Source of the DNA: Metellina segmentata
Taxonomy: Eukaryota > Arthropoda > Arachnida > Araneae > Tetragnathidae
Assembly (NCBI GenBank): GCA_947359465.1
Contig: OX375879.1
Span: forward strand, 117,336,557-117,400,556
Reading direction: 5' to 3'
Length of the DNA stretch: 64,000 nucleotides
The position numbers and the translations under genes were made by a program. Shown piece by piece: positions 54,078 to 64,000 of the stretch (position 1 is its first letter; every line of letters begins with the position of its first letter). A model generated the notes under the pieces. The model did not search any database. It had not been told where the DNA came from and worked only from the letters and a program-made list of their open reading frames with translations.

Positions 54078-54285
54078 CTTTTGACTACGGCTATAGATAT
54101 AACAAGCGCGATTCATTCTTGGCTTGATTTTGATAACTTTCAAGGTACAATTGCTGCAACGGCCGTAATCTAAATTCTTTCTTGGCGCGATTCTTATAAT
54201 TTGCAAGATACAACGGTCGTTGTCTGAATCCTTTCTTGGCGCGATCATGGTACAACTGCTGCACCGTCCGTAGTCTGAAGATTAA
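54078..54285 (+). repeat. Dispersed copy of the 62-bp minisatellite
   Basis: It begins at the conserved boundary (ttaaccttttgactacggct, atagatataacaagcgcg) and holds three to four diverged units. It ends just before the BEL/Pao LTR. Confidence 0.9.
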
Positions 54286-54292
54286 TTACCGT

Positions 54293-54771
54293 TGTTAAGA
54301 ATTGTAAGTACATACGTTGCTAGGTGATGCAACCGTTGAGCTATTGCTCCGCAATTCCGTTGCTAGCTGACGCATGCACTTGAGAAAGTTGCCAGCTGCA
54401 AGGAGTTGCGTCTTGGGAAGAAAGGTTTTCGCAGAGACCGTCCCTGTACTATAGGAGGACGGAAGTAATTTTACGGCTAATTTTACGGCCACTACATGAT
54501 GGCCTCACAGTAGTGGCGAGTCCACAAATGTATAGTTATATGTTCAGTTACGTTTTTATTTTAATAAAGTTATTGTTGTACAAGAAGTGTACATCTTTTT
54601 TATTGGAATGAAACCAGATTCGGATACCAGTGGATCCAACTAAAGAGGGGTGAGTACCCCAACTTAATTTCACAGATCATTTGTAAATAATATTGATAGT
54701 AAATATAAAGAATCTGCTGCCGGGCTTGGGTCAAGCCCGAACTATAGAATTGTGTGGATATAGATACCACA
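54293..54771 (+). repeat. 5' LTR of a BEL/Pao element
   Basis: About 479 bp from TGTTAAGAATTG to GATACCACA. AATAAA lies at about 54562. A perfect hairpin CGGGCTTG-GGT-CAAGCCCG is at 54721-54739. The 3' LTR is outside the window, so the limits rest on TG/CA ends and the primer site that follows. Confidence 0.7.
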
Positions 54772-54776
54772 TAAAG

Positions 54777-54794
54777 TGGCGTCCGCGACAGGAC
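54777..54794 (+). promoter_or_regulatory. Primer-binding site of the BEL/Pao element
   Basis: TGGCGTCCGCGACAGGAC begins five bases after the LTR. It has the TGG start complementary to a tRNA CCA end and the look of other BEL/Pao primer sites. The primer tRNA was not assigned. Confidence 0.75.
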
Positions 54795-55125
54795 TTTCTG
54801 GTGAAAACTGTTCTGTAGTATTGGTTGTAGATAAATAAGTTACAGTATTTTGAGTGAGAAATCTTTGAAAAGAAGTTCAGTTATTTCAAGTATTTTCGTT
54901 TTGTATGTGAAGTCATAGAAGCATTTTAGTTTTCATTTCAAGTTATTCAAGTATTTTAGTTTTGTATGTGAAATTATAGAAGTATTTTAGTTTTCATTCA
55001 GTTATTCAAGTATTTTCGTTTTGTATGTGAAGTTAGTGAAGTATATTGTTTTGCATTTTGTATTGGAGCATTTAAGGATATAATTAAGTTATATTTAGTA
55101 ACTTTGTGCTAAGTACATTAAAGTA

Positions 55126-55352
55126 ATGGATCAGTTAAAACTGAAGAGAAGGGGTCTGCGTACGTCGTTCACACGTACGACTAATGTGCTTAAAGAGCAA
55201 TTAGAGATGGATGAAGTCGAAACAGGTGTCCTGAGAGATAAATTAACCAAATTAAATAATAGTTTCCGTGATATAAGCGAAATAGATACAAATATCCTGG
55301 ATAAATTAGTAGAGTCCAATGTTACTGAAAGCGAAATAGAATTGGAACTAAT
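55126..55352 (+). pseudogene. BEL/Pao gag-pol, N-terminal part, split by a hAT
   Basis: The ATG at 55126 opens MDQLKLKRRGLRTSFTRTTN, a basic then coiled-coil-like start typical of BEL/Pao Gag. The frame is in phase with 61453 if the hAT (55353-61452) is taken out with one copy of its target duplication. As it stands, translation runs 27 codons into the hAT and stops at 55432. The piece is about 75 codons. Confidence 0.88.
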
Positions 55353-55434
55353 TAGTGATGGGAGTATTCGAATACAAAAGTACTCATGTATTCGATACTT
55401 AAAAGTAACCGCTGTACTCGATACTTTTATGTGA

Positions 55435-56807
55435 GTACCGGAAGTATTCATATGAGTACCGGAAGTACTCAAGTAGTTGTTGTTGTATTCATCCAAAGTA
55501 TCGGTTACAAAAGTACTCATATGAGTACAGGAAGTATTCATGAATACAGGAAGTACTAAAGTAGTTGTATTCATCCTAGGAGTATCGGTTACAAAAGTAT
55601 TCATTTGAGTACCGGAAGTACTCTAGTAGTAGTTCCTGTACTCATACAAAGTAGTAAGTACTCATCAAAGGTATTCGCATACAAGAGTACTCATGCTGGC
55701 TGTTCAAATACCAAAAGTATGTCGCTGCGTATTCGAACAACTGAGAATTCATCGTATTCTTAAGTAGCAGAAGTGTCATATTGTAAAAGTATGGATATCT
55801 ATGGTTCTCGTTAGTTTTATTTTTCTTGTCTCGATTTTGCTTTTCCCAATTTTATAAATCTTGAAAATGCACGTGATGAATGAAGCGTCGAAAAATTCCA
55901 TCGATTGAGAGATTGGATTTCTTTGCAAATGACATTGAGTTTGCCTTTTATTGTTGAAAATTGTATTTAAATTTGTCAATTTTTTTAAAATTTTAATTTT
56001 CAGGCTTTATTTCTGGTATTAAAATTATCTATACAAATAAGATACTTTTATGCTCAAAATGTTTTTCTGTTTCTTCAAGTAAAATAACGTTATTATTTCA
56101 TTCTTGAGATGGCTGTTACTTTCTTCAAAGTACCTGACCAGAGTAAATGGCTACAAATTCCCAATTTTTACATGCTATCTTGAAAAAATATGTGCTGCAT
56201 GAAATGCTGAAAAGTTCCATCGATTAAGAAATTGGATTTAAAATTTTCTGGAAGCAATTTCCCGAATAGACAGGCTGGATTATCAGTGAAGTACACATGC
56301 TATGCCCTTTATTTTCTACAAGAACAATTTGCTGTCGGTTAGGAAAATCACTTAAGTATTATCAGTTCTATTACGTTTCTTTAATTTCTAGATTAATTCT
56401 TTTAAGTGATAGTATTAGTCTTAACAAAGTTACTTGGGGTCATTATTAAGTTTAAATGTTTCTTTCATTTCTTGTTTACTTTTTCATAAAGGTTAAAAAT
56501 TATTGCTTAAAAAGTTAATTAATTCTAAAATCTAGAATATTCTGTAAAACTTTTAAATTAGTTACAAGTGCTTTATCATTTGTATGTTGGGTTCTTTCTT
56601 GCATTTGAGTAAATGTTGTGTTGCTTTCAGTTCTTATTTGTTTTCATTTATGTTTTAAATTAATGTTTCTAAAATTTAATTGATTCTAATATCTAGTATA
56701 ATCCAGTAAAACTCTTGAATTAGTTGCAACTGCTTTATCATTTGTATATTGTTTTCGATATGTTTCCCTGTTTTGCATGTCATCGTGTGTATGAATCTTA
56801 AATATCT
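55435..56807. other. hAT interior, left: subterminal repeats then AT-rich DNA
   Basis: To about 55740: gagtaccggaagtactca-type repeats. Beyond it, AT-rich DNA with a diverged ~345-bp direct echo (gaatgaagcgtcgaaaaattccatcgattga at 55877; catgaaatgctgaaaagttccatcgattaa at 56197) and a second echo (aattaattctaaaatctagaatattc at 56517; aattgattctaatatctagtataatc at 56678). No coding frame. Confidence 0.6.
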
Positions 56808-56821
56808 CAAGATATATTTGA

Positions 56822-57149
56822 GCCAATCAACCGGTATAGTGGTTAAGGTGTTAGCCTCTAGATCGGAACGTTTCTTGTTCAAATCCGGGTCTTGGCATGG
56901 ATGTTTGTAAGCGTATGGTGTAGAGGCGGCTGGTGCACCTTAAATCTGTCGTGGCCCAAAGTCTTCACATTGGGTTGGTGTAGAAGTTTGGAGAGTGGGG
57001 TGCCAGCTCAGGTGTTGCTTCGTCATCTGACCGTGGTTCAAAATCATGAAGTGTTGTCTATGGATCTTTCCCTTAAGGGACTGATCCCGGACGGTCGTCA
57101 ATAGCCCATTGTGTTGCTTTAATACGACGTTAACTAAAATTCCCATTAC
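56822..57149 (+). mobile_element. SINE, type A, full length with 14-bp target duplication
   Basis: 328 bp, inserted in the hAT. CAAGATATATTTGA flanks it at 56808-56821 and 57150-57163. The B-box is altered (tgttcaaatcc), the tail is normal. Confidence 0.95.
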
Positions 57150-57322
57150 CAAGATATATTTGAAACTGAGTCATCCAGATCAGGTTTAAAAGAATAAAAA
57201 CGTAAGTGTTCATATTATGACAAAGATTTCTATATGAGACAAGATAAGCATGATGTACATTAGATCGCTGAAGCAAGAAGTGATATTCAGCGCCTAAAGT
57301 GCTCATATTTATGCAGTAACGA

Positions 57323-57965
57323 GTGAAAGGCAATGCTCAAAGAGTGCGACACAAAGGCCTAAGGGAATCTTGGCAAAAATATGCTTTTAGCATAACATCT
57401 GCTGCTCCTACACAGTTATGGGACAGATTTCGGAAGGCAATGAGATTATATTCGATCTCCTTCGTTGAAGCAAATGGGCAACATATCTCAGAGCCTGTCG
57501 ATAGTAAATGCCATTTCACATGCTTTTTCTGCAGCTCCCTGTTTTAACACCTATCCAGAGACATTTCAGCGCACAAAACATGCATAATCCCATTGCATTA
57601 ATTTCCATTCTTGATCTGAACTCTCGTATAACTCAATTCAGAGAAAAAGGATTGATGTGATGCTTTAAAAAGGACCAGAAAAACTGTGCCTGTCCTGATG
57701 GCATTGTATATCTAATGATACATCTTTCCTCTGTCACTCACTTTATAACATATTACATCTGTATCATCACATATTGGAGGAACATGTCTTCCCTTTGGCT
57801 TGGATACACTCCTTTTTTATACCTTTTCAAAAACCTGTAAAGATCCAACAAATGCATATAACAATAAGCCAATCACACTCACCAGCTGCATGTGCTAACT
57901 TTTTGAAAAGATGGTTAATTCTCGTCTCACTTGAATCTTAGACACAACTTAGGCTCTTAAATTAG
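57323..57965 (+). pseudogene. Decayed non-LTR retrotransposon reverse transcriptase
   Basis: Plus-strand conceptual pieces in shifting frames: ESWQKYAFSI and LWDRFRKAMR (linker after the endonuclease), CPDGIVYLMIHLSS (a GPDGI-type RT block) and PITLTSCMC with LFEKMVNSRL. These are conserved Jockey/CR1-like RT segments. Several stops and frameshifts make it non-functional. The endonuclease and the YxDD region are not seen. Confidence 0.8.
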
Positions 57966-57969
57966 AAGC

Positions 57970-60230
57970 GAGATTAGATGTGTCCACCATCCAGGCCAAG
58001 AAGATACATGGTTTCATTTACGTCCTGACAATCAGTCATTAAATTGCTTGAAGATTGCCGATAGTGAACTGTTCTTAAACATTATATGTTTAGCAGCGTG
58101 TATCTACCAAAAGTATTAAAAGTAAAGAAGAGTTACACTGCTAGTTATAGATACTAGTAAACTTAAGTTAATTTTTGTAGTGGTGGCTAAGTTCGGCACA
58201 CATGTTTTTATGTTTGCTTTCTCTTTTCTTTTAGGCATTTGGAATCTGAAGAAGAGCAGTGGTTTTCCTCTCTAGCTTGATCTTTCTTGTGTTTTCCCTC
58301 CTTAAAGTTTGTAAAGTAATTTAAATGTTTGCAGTTTTCCTAATTTTAAATTTAGTTTTTCATGCATTCTATATCTAGGGTTCCTACAGGAAAAATCAGT
58401 TTACATCGTAAACTGGTTATTAAATTTAGAGGTGAGAACCTCTGCTAAAGAGGATTAGAGCTCTTGGCGATACCTCTATAAAAAAAGTGCATCATGATTC
58501 CTACCCCATGGGTGATGTGGAAATGGAATCGTTCATTTTAGGACATGTTTTAAGTTACAGAATATAATTGTAATAGCTTTTAAAACATAAAATTGGTGTA
58601 TTCAGTCTGAAATATACTTATTAAAAATGTAGATGGCGTTGCCTATAAACGGTGCCCTGTTATGTAACATTAGTGAGTATTGTTAGTAGCAGAAAAATTC
58701 TCAAACAAGACAATTGTGTCCAAAGTGCCTTCCTTGGAAGAGAGAAATTAGACACCAGAAGAAACAGCCCCTGAACAATACTTGTTCCATTCTCGGCATT
58801 TACATTAATTATTTGGTTATTGTACTGACACTCAGCCGTGGATGACATGTTCTTAAGATCTGTGGGTTTAACAAAAAAATACTAATTTATGGTTCTTTAC
58901 ACTTAAGCAAATCCAATTAAAATATATAGATTTTACAAGCTTGGGTGTTTTTATTCAATTGATTGGAATAAAAATATTTACTCAAAATTTAACACCAAAT
59001 GGTATTTTAAAAATTTGAAATTAATATAGTTAAGAAACATTAAGTTCACAATAATAAGCTTTAAAGTTTCTAAAAATTTCAAATTTAATAAGAATTCAGT
59101 TTAACCACCCTAGTGGTTGCAACGAAAAACATCAAGTACAAAAAATATCTGATTACAAGATGAAGATTGGGTCAGTTTTCCTCTAGTTATGAGATATATC
59201 GTGCATCAAGATACGGTCAGTTTTGCTAATGAAACAAATCTCATCGAACATGACCACCCTGACGTTTAATGCGAACACAGCACTTGGGAGTATTACTGTG
59301 ACTGATTTGAAATAATATTCAAAGAAAGCACGGAATAAAAATAAAGCCATTATGAGAACTTGTAGACGAGGACTAGAAATAAAGTACTATTTTAATTGAA
59401 TTTTCAACGTCTCACCGAACAGGTTTCTGAACTATGAAATAAGTTATGAAACGATGATAAATGCCCTCCTATTTTGTCATTGTAAGAGCCCTATATTGCT
59501 CAGTATGTGAAGCAAAAATCCTGACATGATAAAAATTTAATATGTATATCGTTATTAATATTACTACCTAAATATTGGAATTACAAATTTTTACTAGTTC
59601 AGTGCAAGTGTAATATGTATTAATTTAATTGTCTGAACTTCAACAAGCAGATTTTAATCTTATTAAATGTGAATATACCATATTGAAAAAAAAATTAAGA
59701 ATCGAAATAAGGGCTAAGTTTACAGAAATATTTTTAAAGTTTCAGATCCTGGTATTAAAAATAACACTCTTACATCTTTTAAAATATTTTTAGAGTTTTG
59801 TAGAAAAAGAATTTTTGTTCTTATATTTGGGGTTCCCTTCAAAATAAAAGTTTGTCTTGTTTCCTGTTGAGTGATTATTTCCTCAAATTATAGTAGAAAA
59901 CCAAATCCATAAAATGCAAAAACTTAAATTAAAAAATGATTTGTAAAATCGAGATAAAATTAAAAAATTCGGCAATTTGTAAATTGTATTTTGGTTTTGC
60001 AAAATACAGTTGTTTTTTAACAAGTTCAAAAAGAGAAATAATAGTAATTTTCATTTAAACAAAATTTTTAAAAATTTATATTAATAAATCGGAAGAAAAA
60101 CAATGTTCAAACATTTAATTTAGAAAACATTCAGAGTTTTGTGAGAGAAAAAAACCCAATCCTTTTACAAAGCAAAAAAAAAATCAAACTAATTTGATTT
60201 TTATTATTTTTTGTTGAAGGAAGCACAGTC
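57970..60230. other. hAT interior: no gene recognised
   Basis: Strongly AT-rich. Near 59190-59250 a degenerate version of the palindromic repeat seen at 14947 and 16835 appears (gagatatatcgtgcatcaag, cggtcagttttgctaatg). No transposase frame. Confidence 0.5.
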
Positions 60231-60235
60231 CTAGA

Positions 60236-60303
60236 TCTGGATTCGAACCGCGTTCCGTGTTACTCCAAATCCGTGCTTCTAACCACTATACCAAGTAACA
60301 CGT
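60236..60303 (-). repeat. tRNA-like sequence (probable SINE head or tRNA pseudogene)
   Basis: Read on the minus strand: gtgttacttggtatagtggttag then, 36 bp later, B-box ggttcgaatcc. The A-box region tatagtggttag resembles Asp/Glu-type tRNAs. The paired stems expected of a tRNA are not evident, and the downstream sequence is AT-rich. Probably a retroposed relic rather than a working tRNA. Confidence 0.6.
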
Positions 60304-60313
60304 GACATATTAA

Positions 60314-61296
60314 CGGCCATATTCACAAGTCTCGAGTTAACTCGAGGATCAGTTGATCCGCGAGTAAGAGTTAACTCGAGGATTATCAAAAACGGTATTC
60401 TCAAACGGCGTGTTAAGTGATCCGGGGATTAAAATGAGACGCTCGCTATGATTGGCTCCTCACGATCACATGATATTTGTTTACATTGGTTAGGACGCCC
60501 GAATCTGCATTCATACTGATCAAGCCCGTACTTCGCCGTAGAATTGATTCCAAATTGTGAATAAATAGGACTCGCACAGCATTTTAATATGGGTTTGGGA
60601 AAAGAAATGCAAAGGTATTTAATCTCAAATTGGAATTTTATGGAAACATAAATTTGGCAAGAAAGAATTGTACACAATGTCTTGACAGATGTATGTAATC
60701 TGATTATCTTTGTACTTGTCAGTATGGGTGTGTGTTGGTGTCGTGACAAGTAACTTGTATTATCAATTTTCTTTCATTCGTAGTAACTCAACAGAATAAT
60801 TTTAATTCTACGACGAATTTGTATCTGCCATGGTCGTTTTCTACCGTTCGCTCTCTCCGGCTTAGAGGACAGAGGTGGCGCCATCTATCTTTTCGCTAAG
60901 CTGCTTGGTTAAGATTACGCAGCTATTTTTATTTTCATTTTTCTTTTGAATTTCAATAAAAAATGTGTTTAAATTTTTCCATTTAAGCAATTTTATTATG
61001 AGGAGATTAGCTGCTATTTAGTAGGTGCTCCGTAATGACAGATACAGTTCAGTCGTCGCAAGAATTCTGTAATTGAGCATAGAATGAAATGTGTCCTCCA
61101 TTTTCTTTTTCCAAAAAGATGGTACTGCGCATGCGTTAAATGTAACTCGCGAGTTAACTCGCCGATTTCGGAGGATCAAAATGTAACACCGAAACGGCAG
61201 TTTAAACCACGGATCAGGACTTGTGAATAAGGTTTTTTCGATAACTCGCGGATTATCGTTGATCCTCGAGTTAACTCGGACTTGTGAATACGGCCG
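60314..61296. mobile_element. PIF/Harbinger-like non-autonomous element with TAA duplication
   Basis: 983 bp. 38-bp terminal repeats (CGGCCATATTCACAAGTC, continuing through the palindrome ctcgagttaactcgagg) match with one substitution and one indel. TAA flanks it at 60311-60313 and 61297-61299. Actcg and ggatca motifs recur inside both ends. No transposase. Confidence 0.82.
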
Positions 61297-61452
61297 TAAG
61301 TTTTTTTTACAAATAAAAGCCATATATCGTAATTCTCAGATTCTTATATCGATTAATCGTTTTTTTCGTGTATTCGAATAGTACTCGATACTTGAAAGTA
61401 CTCGATTACTAAGTACTCGATACTCAAAAGTACTCGATTCTGCCCATCACTA

Positions 61453-64000
61453 GAACTAATAGATGCGGAGAATTATTCCGATCAACACATTGAGATTTCT
61501 CGGCGCGTTAGCGAGCTGTTAGAAAGAGTGGCCTTGACGCAGTTTCAAGAGAGAGAGAACACGTGTGTCGGCAATAATTCTACTTACGCAGACTCAGAAC
61601 GGGGGGGAAGCGCTCCACCAGAAAGGAAAAGTTACAAACTCCCGAAACTAAACATTCCAATTTATGACGGCACTTTACTGAACTATTTGACCTTTTGGTC
61701 TCAATTCAAGAAAATACATGAAGATAAGCAGTTAGACGACAGTGATAAATTTCAGTACTTGTTACAGTCAGTACAAGCAGGAACACGTGCTAAGGAACTT
61801 TTATCGAGCTATCCCTTAACATCTGACAATTATCCGAAGGCGGTAGCTGCGTTTCAAGAGAGGTTTGGAAAACAAGAACTTCTCATAGAAGTATACGTTC
61901 GAGAATTAATAAAATTGATAATAGGTAATGTTCGAGCGAATAGTAGAGAGAGGCTACCATTACCAGATTTATACATGAAGGTCGAGGCATATTTGAGGTC
62001 GCTTGAATCAATGGGGATAGATTCAAATGCCAATGCAACATGGCTTTTCCCGATGGTCGAGAGTAGTCTTCCTGAGGAGACATTAAAGGCATGGCATAGA
62101 AGCCCATCGTACATGATTGATGTAGAGGAGGGAAAGTCTCGTCTTTCACATTTGTTAGAATTCCTGAAAAGGGAAGTTGAAGGGGAAGAGAGATTGTCTT
62201 TGGCGCGAAAAGGTTTTGATGGTACAGGTGCCAGGGCATCTGGGGGAAGTTCCGAAATACCAAATAGAGCGGTCCATAAGCTTAATAGAAGTCCAAGTAC
62301 CGCAACTGTAGCCGGGTTATATACTACTAAGAACTTAAAATGCATTTTTTGTGACAAGTCCCATGACACACGTGAATGTTATACCGCTAGATCTATGCCG
62401 TATAAAGAAAAGGTAAACAAGCTAAAACAAAAGAAAGCTTGTCTGAAATGTTTCAAATTTTTCCACATAGCCAAGGACTGTAAAATGTTTGTCCGTTGTA
62501 TTGTATGTGATAAAGCACATAACGCCCTGCTTTGCCCGGATAAGAATAAAGATAGTAATTCGTCTGAGGACAAGAAAGATGAGGTCCTACAGACGACTTT
62601 ATCTCATCCAACGTGTACAAGGGAAGTTGCTCTCATGACATTGGAAGTTGTAGTAAGAGGGAAGAAATCCAAGAAAATTAGAGCCCTATGTGATTCCGGG
62701 TCACAAAGAAGTTACATTTTGACACACACTGCCATAGAGCTTGGTTTACAGCCTATGTCTACTGAAACAGTAGCTCATTCGTTATTTGGAGGCTCCCAGA
62801 TGGAAGCAAAGCCACATAATAAATACCGTGTTCAGTTAAGTGCTCCACAGGGTTCCCTTCCAAAGACGACCTTTGTATTCGATTTCCTGGACCAGGATAG
62901 GATTTGTGGCCGAATACCCAGAGTCCCCAAAGGTCCACTGCTGAAAGAATTGAAGTTTCACAGGATTTGGGTGTCCGACATAGGTCTAGGGTGTCCCGAA
63001 GTAGAACTTTTGATTGGTAGTGATATTTATGGACAGCTTTTAACGGGTCAAATTAAACAATTAGAGAGCGGGATGACTGCCATCCAAACCAAACTCGGGT
63101 GGACAGTCTGCGGACAGCTAGAGAATCCTTCGGAAGAATGTTGGACGGGAGGAACTGCCTTGTTGACCACAAACCTGGTTCTGAAAGACATGAAAGTTCC
63201 TGAATTGTGGAGACTAGAAGCAATTGGCATCACCGATCCGAGTGCAACTCTGACAAAGGTTAACGAGGAAGAACTAGCTCACGACCAATTCTTACAAGAA
63301 CTGACGAGGAATGAAGATGGTCGCTACTGTGTTGGGCTTCCATGGATAAAAGGAAAACAGGAAATTCCTTCCAATAGAAATGTTGCTGAGAGAAGACTCA
63401 TGAGCACAACTCGGAAGCTGAAGACTCTCCAAAAATTCGAAGAATACGGGAAATTATTCCAAGAGTGGGAAGCGGAAGGGGTCATCAGTAGAGTACCAGA
63501 AGAAAATATTAAGATCCCAGGGCATTACCTTCCTCACCACGCTGTCATTAAGCCGGGTAGTGTGACTACCGCAATAAGACCCGTATTTGATGCATCTAGT
63601 AAACTCGGAAGGGCACCTTCTCTAAATGACTGTCTTCTGAAAGGGCCTAACCTGATAGAGCAAATCCCTGCTATATTATTACGGTTTAGGACAAAGGCCA
63701 TCGCTGCTGTTGCAGACATTAGGAGAGCTTTCTTGCAAATTGAAGTGAAAGAAACGGATCGTCATTTTTTGAGATTCCTATGGTGGGAAAAGACTGACAA
63801 GATCCAAGTTTATCAGCACAATAGAGTAGTGTTTGGGGCAACTTGTAGTCCATTTTTGCTCGGTGCAGTCATCCGTTGTCATCTAGATAATGCTCCCGAG
63901 GAGCTGAAACCAGTCGCAGAAAAACTGTCAAAATCCTTTTACGTAGATAATTGCGTAACTTCCTTCAATGATTTATCTGAATTAGAAGAATTCGTTACTC
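61453..64000 (+). CDS. BEL/Pao Gag-Pol polyprotein, main part, runs off the window
   Basis: 849 codons without a stop from the hAT right target duplication to the window edge. Approximate codon order: Gag capsid-like region of the DUF1759 type from 59 (KLPKLNIPIYDG, TFWSQFKKI); zinc knuckles at 296 (CIFCDKSHDTREC) and about 330-360 (CLKCFKFFHIAKDC, CIVCDKAHNALLC); retroviral-type protease about 412 (ALCDSGSQRSYIL); reverse transcriptase from about 640, with RPVFDASSK at 708, AVADIRRAFLQIEV at 751 and the catalytic-loop motif YVDN at 829. The usual motif is YVDD; the Asn could be a family feature or a defect. RNase H and integrase would lie beyond the window. The start is lost: the first ~75 codons sit at 55126-55352 across the hAT. 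The clean frame says the BEL copy was young when the hAT hit. Confidence 0.95.

Larger units (their letters stand above)
55353..61452. mobile_element. 6.1-kb hAT-type element inserted in BEL/Pao gag
   Basis: Ends TAGTGATGGG and CCCATCACTA are perfect inverted repeats, and GAACTAAT is duplicated at 55345-55352 and 61453-61460 (8 bp, the hAT size). Both ends are packed with gtactc/gagtac motifs (55378-55740 and 61378-61440), likely subterminal transposase sites. I found no hAT transposase inside, so it seems non-autonomous. It hosts a SINE (56822), a decayed LINE (57330), a tRNA-like sequence (60236) and a Harbinger-type element (60314). Confidence 0.92.

Noticed and set aside
4889..57152. Many 60-70 codon frames with similar peptides (for example 11727, 12937, 14328, 20184, 26120, 52769, 56892)
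   Set aside because: All are translations of SINE bodies on either strand, not a gene family.
61854..62369. 171-codon minus-strand frame
   Set aside because: Antisense of the BEL/Pao gag region, which is the supported frame.

Overview
This window is eukaryotic, repeat-dominated DNA, most likely from an arthropod. The style of the repeats (tRNA-headed SINEs, BEL/Pao and Ty3/Gypsy elements, DD41D mariners, hAT, Harbinger-type and Helitron elements) fits a spider or other arachnid, but the species is inferred, not shown. I found no host protein-coding gene, rRNA or functional tRNA that I can defend. Almost everything recognisable is a mobile element, a piece of one, or a tandem repeat.

Layout. 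0-9 kb: a degenerate satellite, an internally deleted DD41D mariner (532-1216), a Helitron-type 3' end, a decayed mariner transposase (2360-3262) and the first SINEs. 9.8-10.6 kb: a 35-bp minisatellite with a higher-order period. 11-27 kb: a dense SINE field, many copies with 11-15 bp target-site duplications, several nested, truncated or fused head to tail, plus a Tc1 remnant split by a hAT MITE. 27.6-30.1 kb: a degenerate tandem repeat carrying a probable solo LTR, then a complete DD41D mariner with a 358-codon open transposase. 31-35 kb: a hAT remnant, a 58-bp tandem array built from a SINE tail, and a SINE inserted in a SINE. 36.4-40.6 kb: a nest (Harbinger MITE, minisatellite, Helitron, hAT) inside one TIR element that sits in CATCGATG-rich satellite. 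43.2-44 kb: a 62-bp minisatellite. 46.2-49.8 kb: a minus-strand Ty3/Gypsy element that kept gag-protease and lost most of pol. 49.8-53.5 kb: a Tc1 remnant and more SINEs. 54.3-64 kb: a BEL/Pao retrotransposon (LTR, primer site, gag start) whose gag is split by a 6.1-kb hAT element. That hAT itself contains a SINE, a decayed non-LTR reverse transcriptase, a tRNA-like sequence and a Harbinger-type element. The BEL gag-pol frame resumes after the hAT and stays open to the window edge.

The elements do not form a pathway; they form an insertion history. The best-supported order is BEL/Pao, then hAT, then the elements inside it. The strongest points are exact target-site duplications and terminal repeats, which let each insertion be delimited to the base. 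Frames and repeats were read by eye, so percent identities and family names below superfamily level are not computed.
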